64,000 nt of DNA from Ancylomarina subtilis (GCF_004217115.1 NZ_SHKN01000006.1:1-64000); one strand, 5' to 3'; positions 1 through 8,773 are shown, counted from the stretch's first letter. Made by a program: numbers and translations. Notes: a model not told the origin generated them from the letters alone.

Positions 1-139
1 AGCCTCAGTTCGTTCTGATCAGTCAGCCGAAATTACCTTGCCAGTTCCAGCTGGTAATGTTCATGTGTATGCATTTTTTGGAACGGCAGATGGAGACAAG
101 TTTTCTCCGGATCTTTATTCATTAGTTGTTCTTTCTTAG
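1..139 (+). CDS. C-terminal fragment of an unknown protein (possibly DUF6266-like)
   Basis: An open frame enters from the left edge, reading in frame from base 2 and stopping at the TAG at 137-139, so only about 45 residues are visible. The tail reads as short beta strands (LPVPAGNVHVYAFFGTADGD and onward) with no membrane segment. The pattern of a hydrophobic strand, then a small residue-ADG turn, then a Ser-Tyr-containing end resembles the C-terminus of the Bacteroidota DUF6266 family, but that is only a resemblance recalled from the family. A rho-independent terminator follows 26 bases later, which supports this being a real gene end. Confidence 0.5.
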   Translation, partial: ASVRSDQSAEITLPVPAGNVHVYAFFGTADGDKFSPDLYSLVVLS

Positions 140-164
140 AATTTATCTAAATTCTAACTTCTTT

Positions 165-195
165 AAGCTGCTTCGCGATGCGTTGCAGCTTTTCT
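165..195 (+). terminator. Rho-independent terminator after the left-edge gene
   Basis: The arms AAGCTGC (165-171) and GCAGCTT (185-191) pair, with an inner CGC/GCG pairing around a GAT loop, followed by a short T-rich tract. It sits 26 bases past the left-edge stop codon. Confidence 0.6.
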
Positions 196-367
196 TAAAA
201 TAGGCCTTAAAACGAAATAAAAGTTTAAACCATGTTTAAACTCTTGCTTTTTGATCTTCTTTTTAAAATTTATTATGAGTATTTGAATGCTCTGTAAAGC
301 CCTCGATTACTATGTTTTTGTGCATTAAAATTAACGCGCTGCGTGATAGATGTTTATGCTCGCAGAG

Positions 368-403
368 CAAAAGAGGATGATAGTCAGCTATCATCCTCTT
401 TTG
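368..403. terminator. Perfect 16-bp hairpin, member of a repeated terminator-like family
   Basis: The arm CAAAAGAGGATGATAG (368-383) is followed by loop TCAG and its exact reverse complement (388-403). The A-run on one side and T-run on the other make it work as a terminator in either direction. Fifteen bases of the arm recur exactly in the hairpin at 10838-10871, with a different loop. No gene abuts it on the left, so it may end an unrecognised short transcript. The rest of 192-764 shows no gene or RNA that I can support. Confidence 0.65.
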
Positions 404-764
404 TAATTTTTAGCTTATTGAGCCCTGCTTTTATTTTATGACTCCCAATTGAGTTCAAAGCCATTCGAGCGGTGATAGAATATCTCCTCTATTTCATGTC
501 TGATTCACCTAAAAGTTGAATGCGGCTTATTTCCACGAAAGGAATTCTCGGCGTCTTTCACTGGTTTTAAGCATTTTTATGGTTTGTGCTAACGTATCGA
601 TAAGAAGATTTTGAGCGATAATCATGAGTCTGACGAGAGTTTAGTCTTCTAATGTCAAAAGATTCTCGGTTAAAGTCTTTTGAATTTTTTTGTTGTGTTT
701 GTGATCTGAATTTGGAATTGAATTATTTATTTGGAGTATGTGCCCCCTTGTGAATACATTTTTT

Positions 765-772
765 TAAATTTG
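765..772 (+). promoter_or_regulatory. Candidate -7 element for the MarR gene
   Basis: TAAATTTG matches the Bacteroidota -7 consensus TAnnTTTG 35 bases before the start codon. The only upstream TTG (748-750) is at 14 bp rather than the usual 19-20 bp, so the assignment is tentative. Confidence 0.4.
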
Positions 773-806
773 TTACATTGATTTAAAAGAAATTTAAAGT
801 GTAGAG

Positions 807-1325
807 ATGGATTATAAAAGCATTATTATTAAGATTCGTAGAATTGTTCGATCAATCAATTTGGAGTCTAAGAAAATACAGAAAAATCATGGTGTAAGTA
901 TTCCGCAGGTGCTTTGTTTGGAATATTTAAAAAACTCACCCAATTATCAGGCTACACAAAAAAGTATTAGAGATCATTTGAACCTAAACTCAAGTACGGT
1001 CACTGGTATTATTAGTAGGCTGGAAATGAAGGGGCTGCTTGCACGTTTGCCTAAATCAGGAGATCGAAGAGTGACAACGATTACTCTTACTTCCATTGGT
1101 GACGAGGTGCTAAGAACCACACCTGATCTTTTGCAACAAAGACTAGCGGTTAAATTAAAGAGTATTCCCACTGATAAATTAGAGAATATTGGTGAATCAT
1201 TAGACTTGTTGGTTGAAATGTTGGAGATCGAAGGTCTTGATGCTTCTCCAATGCTTACTGCTGAAGATGTAATTAAAGAGGAATTTAGTGGACCTCAATC
1301 ATCTTTTGACTCCTCCCTGGATTGA
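807..1325 (+). CDS. MarR-family transcriptional regulator
   Basis: A 172-residue DNA-binding protein of the length usual for MarR dimers with a short C-terminal extension. Residues about 45-110 form the winged helix: helix-turn-helix around SIRDHLNLNSSTVTGIISRL, then a wing with the family's conserved Asp-Arg-Arg (SGDRRVTTITLT). The N- and C-terminal helices would form the dimer interface. The last 30 residues are acidic and Ser-rich and look disordered. It lies upstream, on the same strand, of a porin and a ProVWX betaine importer. GbsR-type MarR proteins control choline/betaine uptake elsewhere, so control of that locus is a reasonable guess, although 1.4 kb separates it from the next gene. 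The ligand is unknown. Confidence 0.85.
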   Translation: MDYKSIIIKIRRIVRSINLESKKIQKNHGVSIPQVLCLEYLKNSPNYQATQKSIRDHLNLNSSTVTGIISRLEMKGLLARLPKSGDRRVTTITLTSIGDEVLRTTPDLLQQRLAVKLKSIPTDKLENIGESLDLLVEMLEIEGLDASPMLTAEDVIKEEFSGPQSSFDSSLD

Positions 1326-2727
1326 TTGTTGTATTGGTGAAAAAAACGATGACACATTCTTCGGGGAATCTACCCCTGTTTTTGTTTTTTTGATATTTCT
1401 GAAATAACCTGTAAAAATTAATCCCAATTGGTCGTTTGTTTATGACGCTTCCCAATGGTTTTTTATAGTCAGTTGTGGTCTTACTTTCGGATGCTGATAA
1501 TTATTGAAAATGCTTCTTTAAACAGCAGTCTGTTTTATATTAGCATTTCCTATTTGAAACTGGTTATTTGTAATCTGAAGACTGTTGTCTTGTATCCATC
1601 CGTGTTTGCTTTGTTTTTATACTGATTATTTTCCACTATTTATAAAAATATGATCAGATAGTTTAAAGCGATCCAAATGTCCTCATTGTAATGAATAAAG
1701 ATTTTGTAATTTTTAGCAAGAAGGATCTTTATACATACAGGAAGTGAAGTGTTAAAACCTCTATTTTAACACTTTCAAAACTTACATTATTTTTTATATC
1801 TGAACTATAATGCTCCCCATCGCTTCTTTTTGTCGTCAATAATAATTGTTTCTCTAGAAGGTATTTGTGTTTTATGTTGGTTTTGAATGAAGTGTGAATT
1901 ACTATGGAGATGTTTTTTTTATATCACTAAAATTTTGTATATTAAGTATTTGTGTATACCTGCAGTGGTTTTTTTGTGTTTGTTCTAATTATAATGATTT
2001 TGTATTTTTTAGAATTCTCCTTACATTTGTCGCATAGAAACTAAAATTGATTATTCTAATCATAGAATCACATTTGTTCTTTTTTTGGATTAGTATTTAA
2101 ATGGTATGGTTTTGCTTTTTGGAGATAAAAAAGGAAGGGTTAGAGTTTGGGAAAAACGTCTTTTTTAGTTTAAAAGTCATTTTTTATATGTGGGTTAATT
2201 AATTGTTGTTGTTCGTATGGACAGAGAGATGATATCTCGTGTTTTGTCTGTGATAATTGACTTTTAGTTTGGTGTTTTTATCCTTGTTTTTAGTACGTGA
2301 ACATTGTTTCTGGAAATGTGGAACAAGGTTCACGAAGATTAGACTGAAACTTTAATAATGTTTAAGGAAATTATGATGTTATATAGGTTTAAGGTTGAAA
2401 AATGATTGTGTGAGCATTGAAAAAAAACTATCGGAATTATTAAATTCATACCCCTTCTCTCTAAGGATACTTGGTTAGCATTAGTTTGTTTTAAGTTTTT
2501 TCCGGGTAGTTCAAGCTTAGTGTCCTTGTTTTGAAAATCAATTGTTAAATGTGAAATCTTCATGGGTTTGTCATGATTAATTTGAAGGAATCATCAATCA
2601 TATCGTTGTTTGATCGTTTTTTTTTTGTTGATGGAGAAGAGGCAGGTTACCAAAGGAATATGTGCTTGGGACTCGAAGGATATATATAGTTCCCAATGAA
2701 TTTCCGGAAAATTTAATTGTTTATTTT
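1326..2727. other. 1.4-kb AT-rich intergenic stretch with two hairpins
   Basis: No convincing gene is present; the only ORF, a 74-codon one at 2339-2563 on the minus strand, has unnatural composition. A weak GGGG/CCCC hairpin with a T-rich tail at 1363-1385 may end the MarR transcript. A perfect 11-bp hairpin lies at 1747-1774 (arm AAGTGTTAAAA, loop CCTCTA). An interrupted inverted repeat lies at 2296-2334 (CGTGAA..TTGTT / AACAA..TTCACG). The porin promoter must lie here but no clean -33/-7 pair is visible. Confidence 0.5.
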
Positions 2728-3876
2728 ATGAAATTTAGAAAGTTGAACAGGAGTATTCCTTCGAGAATATTGCTACTTGTTGTCGTTTTTTTTGCATTGG
2801 GAAAAGTTGATGGTATTGCCCAAAAAACGAACAAAGAGTATGTTAAGATTGGCGGAGCGTTGCGTTATAATATTTACGATAAAAGCTGGACTAAGGATAA
2901 AACTGAACCTCGATTTGCCTGGGATACTTGGCGTTTGAATGTAGATGCTCGAACTTCAGGTGTTGATTTGAGTTTTGAATACAGATTCTATCCTGGTGAT
3001 GATACTCATTTTTTGCATCATGGTTATCTTGGTTATGCAATCAATGAGGATCTTTATATGAAGTTGGGTGTTTCTCAAGTCCCTTTTGGGATTACTAAAT
3101 ATGCTTCGCACTCCTGGTGGTTTCAGATGCCATACTATGTCGGTTTGGAGGATGATTATGATGCCGGAATAAAATTTGATTATACAGGAATTAAGAATCT
3201 GACTTTGAATGTTGGGTATTTTCGACAGGCTGAGCCGCAGGGAAGTCCGAATTTTTCTGCACGCTATTCTTATGACATAACGCCTTCTGAGGATGCTTCA
3301 ATTGAGGAGCTCAACCAATTTAATATTAGAGTTGCTTACCAGCTAACTAAAAATGTAGAGCTGGGTTTCTCCGGTCAGTTTGGTCAAAATTACAATACCG
3401 TTCTGGAGGAAGCTGAAAATTCAACTGCTTTTGCCGGGCATGTTTTAGCAAATTTTGGGAAGTTCAACTTTAAGGGTGAGTATATCCGCTATGATTATGG
3501 TGCTAAAGATAACCTGGGGAATAGTCTAGATAAACTTCAGATGGGAGCTTACTCCTATGATTATAATGTTGCCGCCGAAGCAGATATTTATGTTGCCGGT
3601 TTGGCTTACTCTATGGATGTGGATTTTGGTCCAATTACTAATATACAAGCTTATGTGGATTACTCAATTATCGATAAGAGAAAAGCGGGTTTCGAAAGTT
3701 CGGAGCATTTGGTGCCCGGTTTCCTGATCACTGCAGGAAGTATTTATACTTATGTGGATTGGGCTTTTGGAAAGAATAATGCATGGTTGGGCTCTTGGAC
3801 CAATGGATTAGCTGAGGGGAGTCCTGATGCAGATTGGGAAAGTCGATTCAATGTTAATATTGGTTATTATTTTTAA
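2728..3876 (+). CDS. Outer-membrane beta-barrel porin (phosphate-selective porin O/P-like)
   Basis: The ATG at 2728 gives 382 residues starting with a good signal peptide (basic start, hydrophobic core LLLVVVFFALG, cleavage before AQKTNK). An upstream in-frame GTG at 2662 would put a charged stretch before the signal and is rejected. The rest is alternating amphipathic strands rich in Tyr, Trp and Gly, with an aromatic C-terminal residue (NIGYYF), as expected of an outer-membrane barrel. The start KEYVKIGGALRYNIYDKSW and the GVSQVPFGI segment resemble the phosphate-selective porin O/P superfamily. It ends 10 bases before proV, so it probably lets betaine-like solutes cross the outer membrane; the substrate is inferred from context only. 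Confidence 0.75.
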   Translation: MKFRKLNRSIPSRILLLVVVFFALGKVDGIAQKTNKEYVKIGGALRYNIYDKSWTKDKTEPRFAWDTWRLNVDARTSGVDLSFEYRFYPGDDTHFLHHGYLGYAINEDLYMKLGVSQVPFGITKYASHSWWFQMPYYVGLEDDYDAGIKFDYTGIKNLTLNVGYFRQAEPQGSPNFSARYSYDITPSEDASIEELNQFNIRVAYQLTKNVELGFSGQFGQNYNTVLEEAENSTAFAGHVLANFGKFNFKGEYIRYDYGAKDNLGNSLDKLQMGAYSYDYNVAAEADIYVAGLAYSMDVDFGPITNIQAYVDYSIIDKRKAGFESSEHLVPGFLITAGSIYTYVDWAFGKNNAWLGSWTNGLAEGSPDADWESRFNVNIGYYF

Positions 3877-3886
3877 ATAAAATATA

Positions 3887-5137
3887 ATGGAAAAAACAAA
3901 GATAGCAGTTAAAGATCTGTATTTGATTTTCGGCTCTAAAAAGAAAGAGGCGTTGCGGTTAGTGAAGAAAGGGGTTGGTAAGCAAGAGGTTTTGAAAAAA
4001 ACAAACTGCACTATAGCTGTGAAGAATGCAAACTTTGATATTAAAGACGGGGAGATTTTTGTGGTGATGGGACTTTCCGGTAGTGGTAAGTCTAGTTTGA
4101 TTCGATGCTTGAATCGATTGAATATGTCTACCTCTGGAGAGATTCTTGTGAATGGGAAAAATGTGGTAAGTATGGACAAACAACAGTTGACCGACTTGCG
4201 ACGTAAGGAGATGGCAATGGTGTTCCAGAATTTTGGATTGTTGCCGCACCGGTCCGTGGTTTCCAATACTGCTTTTGGACTAGAAATTCACGGGGTTGAG
4301 AAAGAGGAGCGAGAAAAGATTGCTATGGAAACATTGGCCACTGTTGGGCTTCAGGGGTACGAGTATAAGATGACTTCTGAGTTGAGTGGGGGAATGCAGC
4401 AACGCGTTGGTTTGGCTCGTGCTTTAACTACAGACCCTGAGGTTTTACTGATGGATGAAGCTTTTAGTGCATTGGATCCGCTTATTCGGAGTAATATGCA
4501 GGATGAGTTATTGGATCTGCAAAAGAAGCTAAAGAAAACGATTGTCTTCATTACTCACGACTTGGATGAAGCTCTTAAGTTGGGTGATCGTATTGCTATT
4601 ATGAAAGATGGAGAAATTGTTCAGGTGGGAACTCCGGAGGATATTCTTGTAGAACCAGCAGACGACTATGTGAAGGCATTTGTTGAAAATGTTGACCGAA
4701 GTGCAATTGTAACTGCAGGATCTATCATGTTTACCGGAAAGGAGATAGGTAAGTTGATACTTGAAAAAGACGGACCTGCCCTGGCGCTGCGTCGTATGCG
4801 CGAAAGAGGTGTGGATCGTTTGCCAGTAGTGAACAAAAGTAATGTTTTCATGGGATGGGTGAAAGCCCAGGAGGTCGCTGAGCTCAAAAGGCAAAATGTG
4901 CGTAGCCTGGAAACGATTTTGATTGATGAGGTTCCTTTGGTAGATCCAAATACGTCGGCTGCTGATTTATTGCCCCTTTTTATCGATCATATCTTGCCAA
5001 TAACGGTGGTGAACAGCGACAAAGAGTTGCTCGGAATTGTTGTTCACTCTTCTGCAATTGCAGAGGTGATTGGTAAGGAGAGAGGTGAAGTAATTCAAAT
5101 AAAAGAAGATGGAGGGACTTATGATGGAGAAAATTAA
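3887..5137 (+). CDS. proV: Glycine betaine/L-proline ABC transporter ATP-binding subunit
   Basis: The 416-residue nucleotide-binding subunit that powers betaine/proline import from the inner face of the membrane. Walker A is GLSGSGKS at residues 62-69, the signature is LSGGMQQR, Walker B is VLLMDEAFSALD, and a switch-region THD follows. The N-terminal helix before the ATPase core (IFGSKKKEALRLVKKG) is typical of ProV/OpuAA. The C-terminal third, from about residue 265, carries two CBS-like repeats, which in this family sense ionic strength or nucleotide. It overlaps the proW open frame by a few codons (proW start near 5121), showing translational coupling. Length matches E. coli ProV (about 400). 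Confidence 0.95.
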   Translation: MEKTKIAVKDLYLIFGSKKKEALRLVKKGVGKQEVLKKTNCTIAVKNANFDIKDGEIFVVMGLSGSGKSSLIRCLNRLNMSTSGEILVNGKNVVSMDKQQLTDLRRKEMAMVFQNFGLLPHRSVVSNTAFGLEIHGVEKEEREKIAMETLATVGLQGYEYKMTSELSGGMQQRVGLARALTTDPEVLLMDEAFSALDPLIRSNMQDELLDLQKKLKKTIVFITHDLDEALKLGDRIAIMKDGEIVQVGTPEDILVEPADDYVKAFVENVDRSAIVTAGSIMFTGKEIGKLILEKDGPALALRRMRERGVDRLPVVNKSNVFMGWVKAQEVAELKRQNVRSLETILIDEVPLVDPNTSAADLLPLFIDHILPITVVNSDKELLGIVVHSSAIAEVIGKERGEVIQIKEDGGTYDGEN

Positions 5138-6002
5138 TATAGGAAAATATGTTGAGGCAGCGATTGAATGGTTGTCTATTAAGGGTGCACCCGTTTTTGA
5201 TGCCATTAACAATGGAGTTGAGGCTTTGGTAGAAGGATTTCAGAACCTTCTGCTGGCACCACACCCTCTTGTTGTCATATTTTTGATAGCTGCCCTGGGG
5301 TATTATCTGGGGGCAGGCAGAAAGAATTTGCTAAAAAGGGCTGGTTGGAAAGAGGCTGGTGGGGTACTCCTTTTTACGATTTTCGGATTGTTGTTGCTAT
5401 GGGGTATGAATTTCTGGGAAGAAACCATGCAGACCCTTACCTTGGTAATTGTCTCAACCCTTATTGCACTTCTAATTGGAATCCCATTGGGGATTTGGTC
5501 TGCCAGAAGTGATAGGGCACAACGTACCATTCGCCCTATACTTGATTTTATGCAGACTATGCCTGCCTTTGTGTATCTGATTCCGGCTATTCTTTTCTTT
5601 TCGGTTGGGAATGTTCCAGGGGTTGTGGCAACTGTTGTATTTGCGCTGCCACCTGGGGTACGCTTAACCAATTTGGGAATACGGAGTGTGCCTAAAGAGG
5701 TGGTTGAGGCGGCCTATTCTTTTGGGAGCACTCCACGACAAGTTCTTTATAAGGTGCAGATTCCTTTGGCTAAACCATCCATTTTGGCAGGGGTTAATCA
5801 GGTGATCATGCTTTCTCTTTCAATGGTGGTAATTGCTTCCATGGTGGGAGCTGCAGGATTGGGAGAAAAAGTGTACACTGGTATTTTAAAAGCCGATATA
5901 GGTCTGGGGTTCGAAGCTGGTCTTAGCATTGTGATTCTAGCTATTATTTTGGATCGTATCTCGCAGTCTTTGGGAGGTACACAGAAGAAAGAAAGTAAAT
6001 AA
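5121..6002 (+). CDS. proW: Glycine betaine/L-proline ABC transporter permease
   Basis: An integral membrane permease of about 293 residues. The N-terminus is a cytoplasmic helix, followed by about seven hydrophobic segments and the BPD_transp_1 domain. The conserved EAA loop, which contacts ProV, is seen as EVVEAAYSFGSTPRQVLYKV. The start is probably ATG 5121 or 5124, because a GGAGGG lies just upstream at 5111-5116; the earlier ATG at 5109 precedes that site. The last 62 codons are repeated imperfectly just downstream (6161-6348) by a tandem duplication. The downstream copy has substitutions such as YIGIIQANIV for YTGILKADIG, so it is not a recent event. Both copies end with the same GGTQKKESK tail. 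Confidence 0.95.
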   Translation: MMEKINIGKYVEAAIEWLSIKGAPVFDAINNGVEALVEGFQNLLLAPHPLVVIFLIAALGYYLGAGRKNLLKRAGWKEAGGVLLFTIFGLLLLWGMNFWEETMQTLTLVIVSTLIALLIGIPLGIWSARSDRAQRTIRPILDFMQTMPAFVYLIPAILFFSVGNVPGVVATVVFALPPGVRLTNLGIRSVPKEVVEAAYSFGSTPRQVLYKVQIPLAKPSILAGVNQVIMLSLSMVVIASMVGAAGLGEKVYTGILKADIGLGFEAGLSIVILAIILDRISQSLGGTQKKESK

Positions 6003-6508
6003 AATACAATAATTTTAAAAAAAAAAATGGTAATAAATATCATGAAAGTAATCAAATTGCTCCCTATTGTTCTTCTGAGCTTAATTATGGTTCAGGGATG
6101 TAATCCTAAAATGAAGAATGATAAGAAAGAGGTGTTGACCCTGTATCCAAACTGGGCCGACTCTTTCAATGGTGGTAATTGCTTCCATGGTGGGGGCTGC
6201 AGGATTGGGAGAAAAAGTGTACATAGGTATTATACAAGCCAATATAGTTCTGGTGTTCGAAGCTGGTCTAGGCATTCTGATTCTAGCTATTATTTTGGAT
6301 CGTATCTCGCAGTCTTTGGGAGGTACACAGAAGAAAGAAAGTAAATAAAATACAATAATTTTAAAAAAAATAAAATGATAAAAAATATCATGAAAATAAT
6401 CAAATTGCTCCCTATTGTTCTTTTGAGCTTAATTATGGTTCAGGGATGTAATCCTAAAAAGAAGAATGAAAAGAAAGAGGTGTTGATCCTATATCCAAAC
6501 TGGGCCGA
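5815..6508 (+). repeat. Tandem direct duplication spanning the proW end and proX start
   Basis: Unit one is 5815-6160 and unit two is 6161-6508, 346 and 348 bases long. Each runs from CTCTTTCAATGGTGG in proW, through the proW stop and spacer, to AACTGGGCCGA in proX. The units differ by scattered substitutions and small indels in the A-run before proX. The junction at 6160/6161 joins proX codons directly to proW sequence out of frame. Confidence 0.92.
6027..6348 (+). pseudogene. Truncated proX copy fused to a proW remnant
   Basis: The first 45 codons repeat the proX lipoprotein signal (LLPIVLLSLIMVQGC) and mature start up to LYPNWAD. At 6161 the frame runs into duplicated proW sequence read in the wrong frame and stops at 6344, giving a 105-residue chimera with no substrate-binding domain. 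The proW reading frame in the remnant is still uninterrupted from the ATG at 6169 to the TAA at 6348 (59 codons, last two helices only). If translated, the chimera would be a small lipoprotein with a Cys/His/Ser-rich tail. I regard it as a by-product of the duplication, not a functional gene. Confidence 0.8.
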
Positions 6509-7241
6509 AGGGGTTGCCTTTACTCACTTGGCTAAAGTTGCCCTTGAGGATATGGGGTATGCTCCAAAGGTGAAACCAATCGAGCCAGGGCCTATTTATG
6601 CCTCACTAGCCAAAGGTGATGCAGACCTTTTTCTTGATGCTTGGTTGCCAAATACACACAAAGAATATTGGGAAAAGTTTGGTTCTAAAATCGATAAGAT
6701 TGGTGAAGCCTTTAGTGGAGGTACAACAGGTATTGTGGTGCCGTCTTATGTTGAAATTAACTCCATTGAAGAGTTAGCTGCATACAAGGATAAATTCGAA
6801 GGAAAAATTATTGGAATTGGTAGTGGTGCTGGGATACATGGCAATACTGAAAAGGCTATTGAAGCTTACGGTTTGGATTACAAGCAAATCACCTCTTCGG
6901 GCCCGGCAATGTTGGCGAGCCTAAAGAAGCGTATTCAGCGTAATGAATGGGTTGCTATCACGGGATGGAAGCCTCATTTTATGTGGGCGCAATTTGATAT
7001 TAAATATCTTGAAGACCCGAAGGGAGTTTATCCTAAAGATGTATGCGCAATCCTGGCCCGCAAAGGATTTACTAAGAATTTTCCCGAATTGGCAACATTT
7101 TTCAGTAATTTTAATGTCACAGAAGATCAGTTGTATAGCCTCATGGCAATGATAGAGAAGGCTGACAGCCCTGAAATTGCAGCCCAAAAATGGTATAAAA
7201 AGAATAAGGATTTGGTGAAAAGCTGGATGATTAAAAAATAG
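6375..7241 (+). CDS. proX: Glycine betaine-binding lipoprotein
   Basis: A 288-residue solute-binding protein (OpuAC family) for the ProVW importer. The ATG at 6375 is used; ATG 6390 (MKIIKLL) is an equally good start and gives the tighter signal peptide. The signal ends in VQGC, so the mature Cys is lipidated and the protein is tethered in the periplasm. The conserved start of the binding fold is visible (ILYPNWAEGVAFTHLAKVAL), as is the DLFLDAWLPNTHKEYW segment that in this family supplies aromatic residues for the quaternary ammonium. Length is normal. It is the last gene of the operon and is followed by a strong terminator. Confidence 0.93.
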   Translation: MIKNIMKIIKLLPIVLLSLIMVQGCNPKKKNEKKEVLILYPNWAEGVAFTHLAKVALEDMGYAPKVKPIEPGPIYASLAKGDADLFLDAWLPNTHKEYWEKFGSKIDKIGEAFSGGTTGIVVPSYVEINSIEELAAYKDKFEGKIIGIGSGAGIHGNTEKAIEAYGLDYKQITSSGPAMLASLKKRIQRNEWVAITGWKPHFMWAQFDIKYLEDPKGVYPKDVCAILARKGFTKNFPELATFFSNFNVTEDQLYSLMAMIEKADSPEIAAQKWYKKNKDLVKSWMIKK

Positions 7242-7268
7242 ATCTATATTTTTAATTAGTATTAAAAG

Positions 7269-7308
7269 AAAACAACAAGGAATCGTTAATTTCTTGTTGT
7301 TTTTTTAT
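7269..7308 (+). terminator. Rho-independent terminator of the proVWX operon
   Basis: The arms AACAACAAG (7271-7279) and CTTGTTGTT (7293-7301) pair, with extra pairs on both sides, and run into a T-tract ending at 7306. Confidence 0.9.
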
Positions 7309-7531
7309 TTGAGTGCCTCGTTCTGATATAGTGTTATTGTTTAATAATTTGGATCGTAATATAGTAGGGAAAGGGGCTTTTGATTCTTTATATATATTTG
7401 AGATAGCGCGAATGGTGCTGTGTACAAAAAGAGTTTAATTTAAATTGATTAGAGTTCTTCTTTTAATTGTAAAAAGAAATTGAGGAAAAACTAATTGGTT
7501 GTAGTGTGTAGGTATAATAAAATTGAGATAT

Positions 7532-8386
7532 ATGCGTAAAATATTAGTGGTAGTAGGTTTGTTTTTATTGTTTTCATTACCAGTAATAAATGCTCAGGCT
7601 AATCAAGAAATTCAGATAGATTCTATAAATAAGCCTTTGTTTAAGCCGTTTATAGAAAGGTATATTTTAGATGAATTAAAGAGTTTGCGACGAGAGAATC
7701 TTGAATTGAATAAACAAGTTTCTGAAAAAATTGCACAAGCTAAGTTGGAGTCATCTGATAGAGCTATAAATTACACAACAAGTACAATAAATAATATTTT
7801 TTATATTATTACAGCAGCAGCTTCCTTACTCGTTTTATTGGGGTGGAAATCTTTAAGTGATATTAAAAAAACAATCAAAAAGGATACCAGTTCTAAAATA
7901 CAACATCTTACAGCTGATTATGAAAGGCGTTTGGAAGTGATTGAGAAACAAGCAAAAGTGCGATCAGAGATAATTGTAGATACTCAAAATAAAATTAGTG
8001 TCACGAATTCTCTACACTCCTTGTGGATGCGCGCTGGGATTGAAAAAAGCGAGGAAGAGAAAATTTCGATTTACGATGAAATTTTGGAGATTAACCCCAA
8101 TGATATTGAAGCAATGACATATAAAGCGGATGCTTTATTGGAAATCGGAGAGGTGCGATGGGCTCTCAATCTAGTGAATGCTGCAATTGAAAAGGATAAT
8201 AAATATGCATTGGCTTTTTGGCAAAGAGCATGTGCTTATGCTCAGTTAGAAAAGGAGGTTGAAGCAATAAAAGACCTTGAGAAAGCTATTGAGTTATCAG
8301 AAACATTTGTCGATGAGGTTGGTAAAGAAATTCATTTCGATAAATTGAAGAACAATAAGAGATTTAAAGCTATTGTCAATAGTTAA
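7532..8386 (+). CDS. Membrane-anchored TPR protein, function unknown
   Basis: The ATG at 7532 gives 284 residues; a TTG nine bases earlier is less likely. A signal peptide (LVVVGLFLLFSLPVINAQ) is followed by a coiled-coil-like stretch (residues about 40-85), a transmembrane helix (FYIITAAASLLVLLGW) and a charged coil. The C-terminal half holds two or three tetratricopeptide repeats (YDEILEINPNDIEAMTYKAD and ALAFWQRACAYAQLEKEVEA) ending in LKNNKRFKAIVNS. TPRs serve as protein-docking scaffolds; the partner cannot be read from the sequence. It is flanked by long intergenic gaps and appears monocistronic. Confidence 0.75.
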   Translation: MRKILVVVGLFLLFSLPVINAQANQEIQIDSINKPLFKPFIERYILDELKSLRRENLELNKQVSEKIAQAKLESSDRAINYTTSTINNIFYIITAAASLLVLLGWKSLSDIKKTIKKDTSSKIQHLTADYERRLEVIEKQAKVRSEIIVDTQNKISVTNSLHSLWMRAGIEKSEEEKISIYDEILEINPNDIEAMTYKADALLEIGEVRWALNLVNAAIEKDNKYALAFWQRACAYAQLEKEVEAIKDLEKAIELSETFVDEVGKEIHFDKLKNNKRFKAIVNS

Positions 8387-8742
8387 AGTATCAAATTTGA
8401 TTTTTGTTTTGCCAGATAATTGGGCTGTGGAGGTGTCTATTAATTGATTTTGTCTAATTATGAGTGCGTGCTTAGGTTGTGTTTTCTTTTTTTAAGCTCC
8501 TGTTTTCCATCTCCTTCTTCTTCTTCGAAGTTTTATCTTTTTTTCCAGTAATATCTTTAAATATTAATCCTAAGTGGTAGCTCATTGGTAGTGATGTTTC
8601 GGTTTTAAATACATATTCTACAGAACGAATATGCAAACAATTTTTATTTAGAAGTATTTATTTGATTAAAATTAAAGGGCATAAGTTGTTTGTCTAGTGA
8701 ATATTGGCGTTGTTTTGCTTGGGTGCGGGAGGATTATTTCGG
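8387..8742. other. Intergenic stretch without recognisable gene
   Basis: AT-rich with a pyrimidine-rich patch around 8505-8530 (CTCCTTCTTCTTCTTCG). No terminator or RNA gene is visible. An ORF extension of the next gene back to GTG 8697 is ruled out by the promoter found inside it. Confidence 0.4.
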
Positions 8743-8773
8743 TTTGTGGTTTATCGGTTATTTATTATATTTG
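8743..8773 (+). promoter_or_regulatory. Bacteroidota-type promoter of the GNAT/racemase operon
   Basis: TTTG at 8743-8746 (-33) is followed, 19 bp later, by TATATTTG at 8766-8773 (-7). Transcription would start near 8780, about 10 bases before ATG 8790, which fixes the start of the next gene. Confidence 0.7.

Noticed and set aside
404-764. Possible transposase remnant around 470-560
   Set aside because: A few basic stretches can be read on the minus strand but with several stops and no recognisable family motif or terminal repeats.
2339-2563. 74-codon minus-strand frame in the gene-free region
   Set aside because: Poorly structured composition with clusters of Ile/Asn, no recognisable motif and no promoter or partner; AT-rich DNA gives such frames by chance.
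2662-2727. Upstream GTG extension of the porin gene
   Set aside because: It would place about 22 polar residues before an obvious signal peptide; ATG 2728 fits the export signal.
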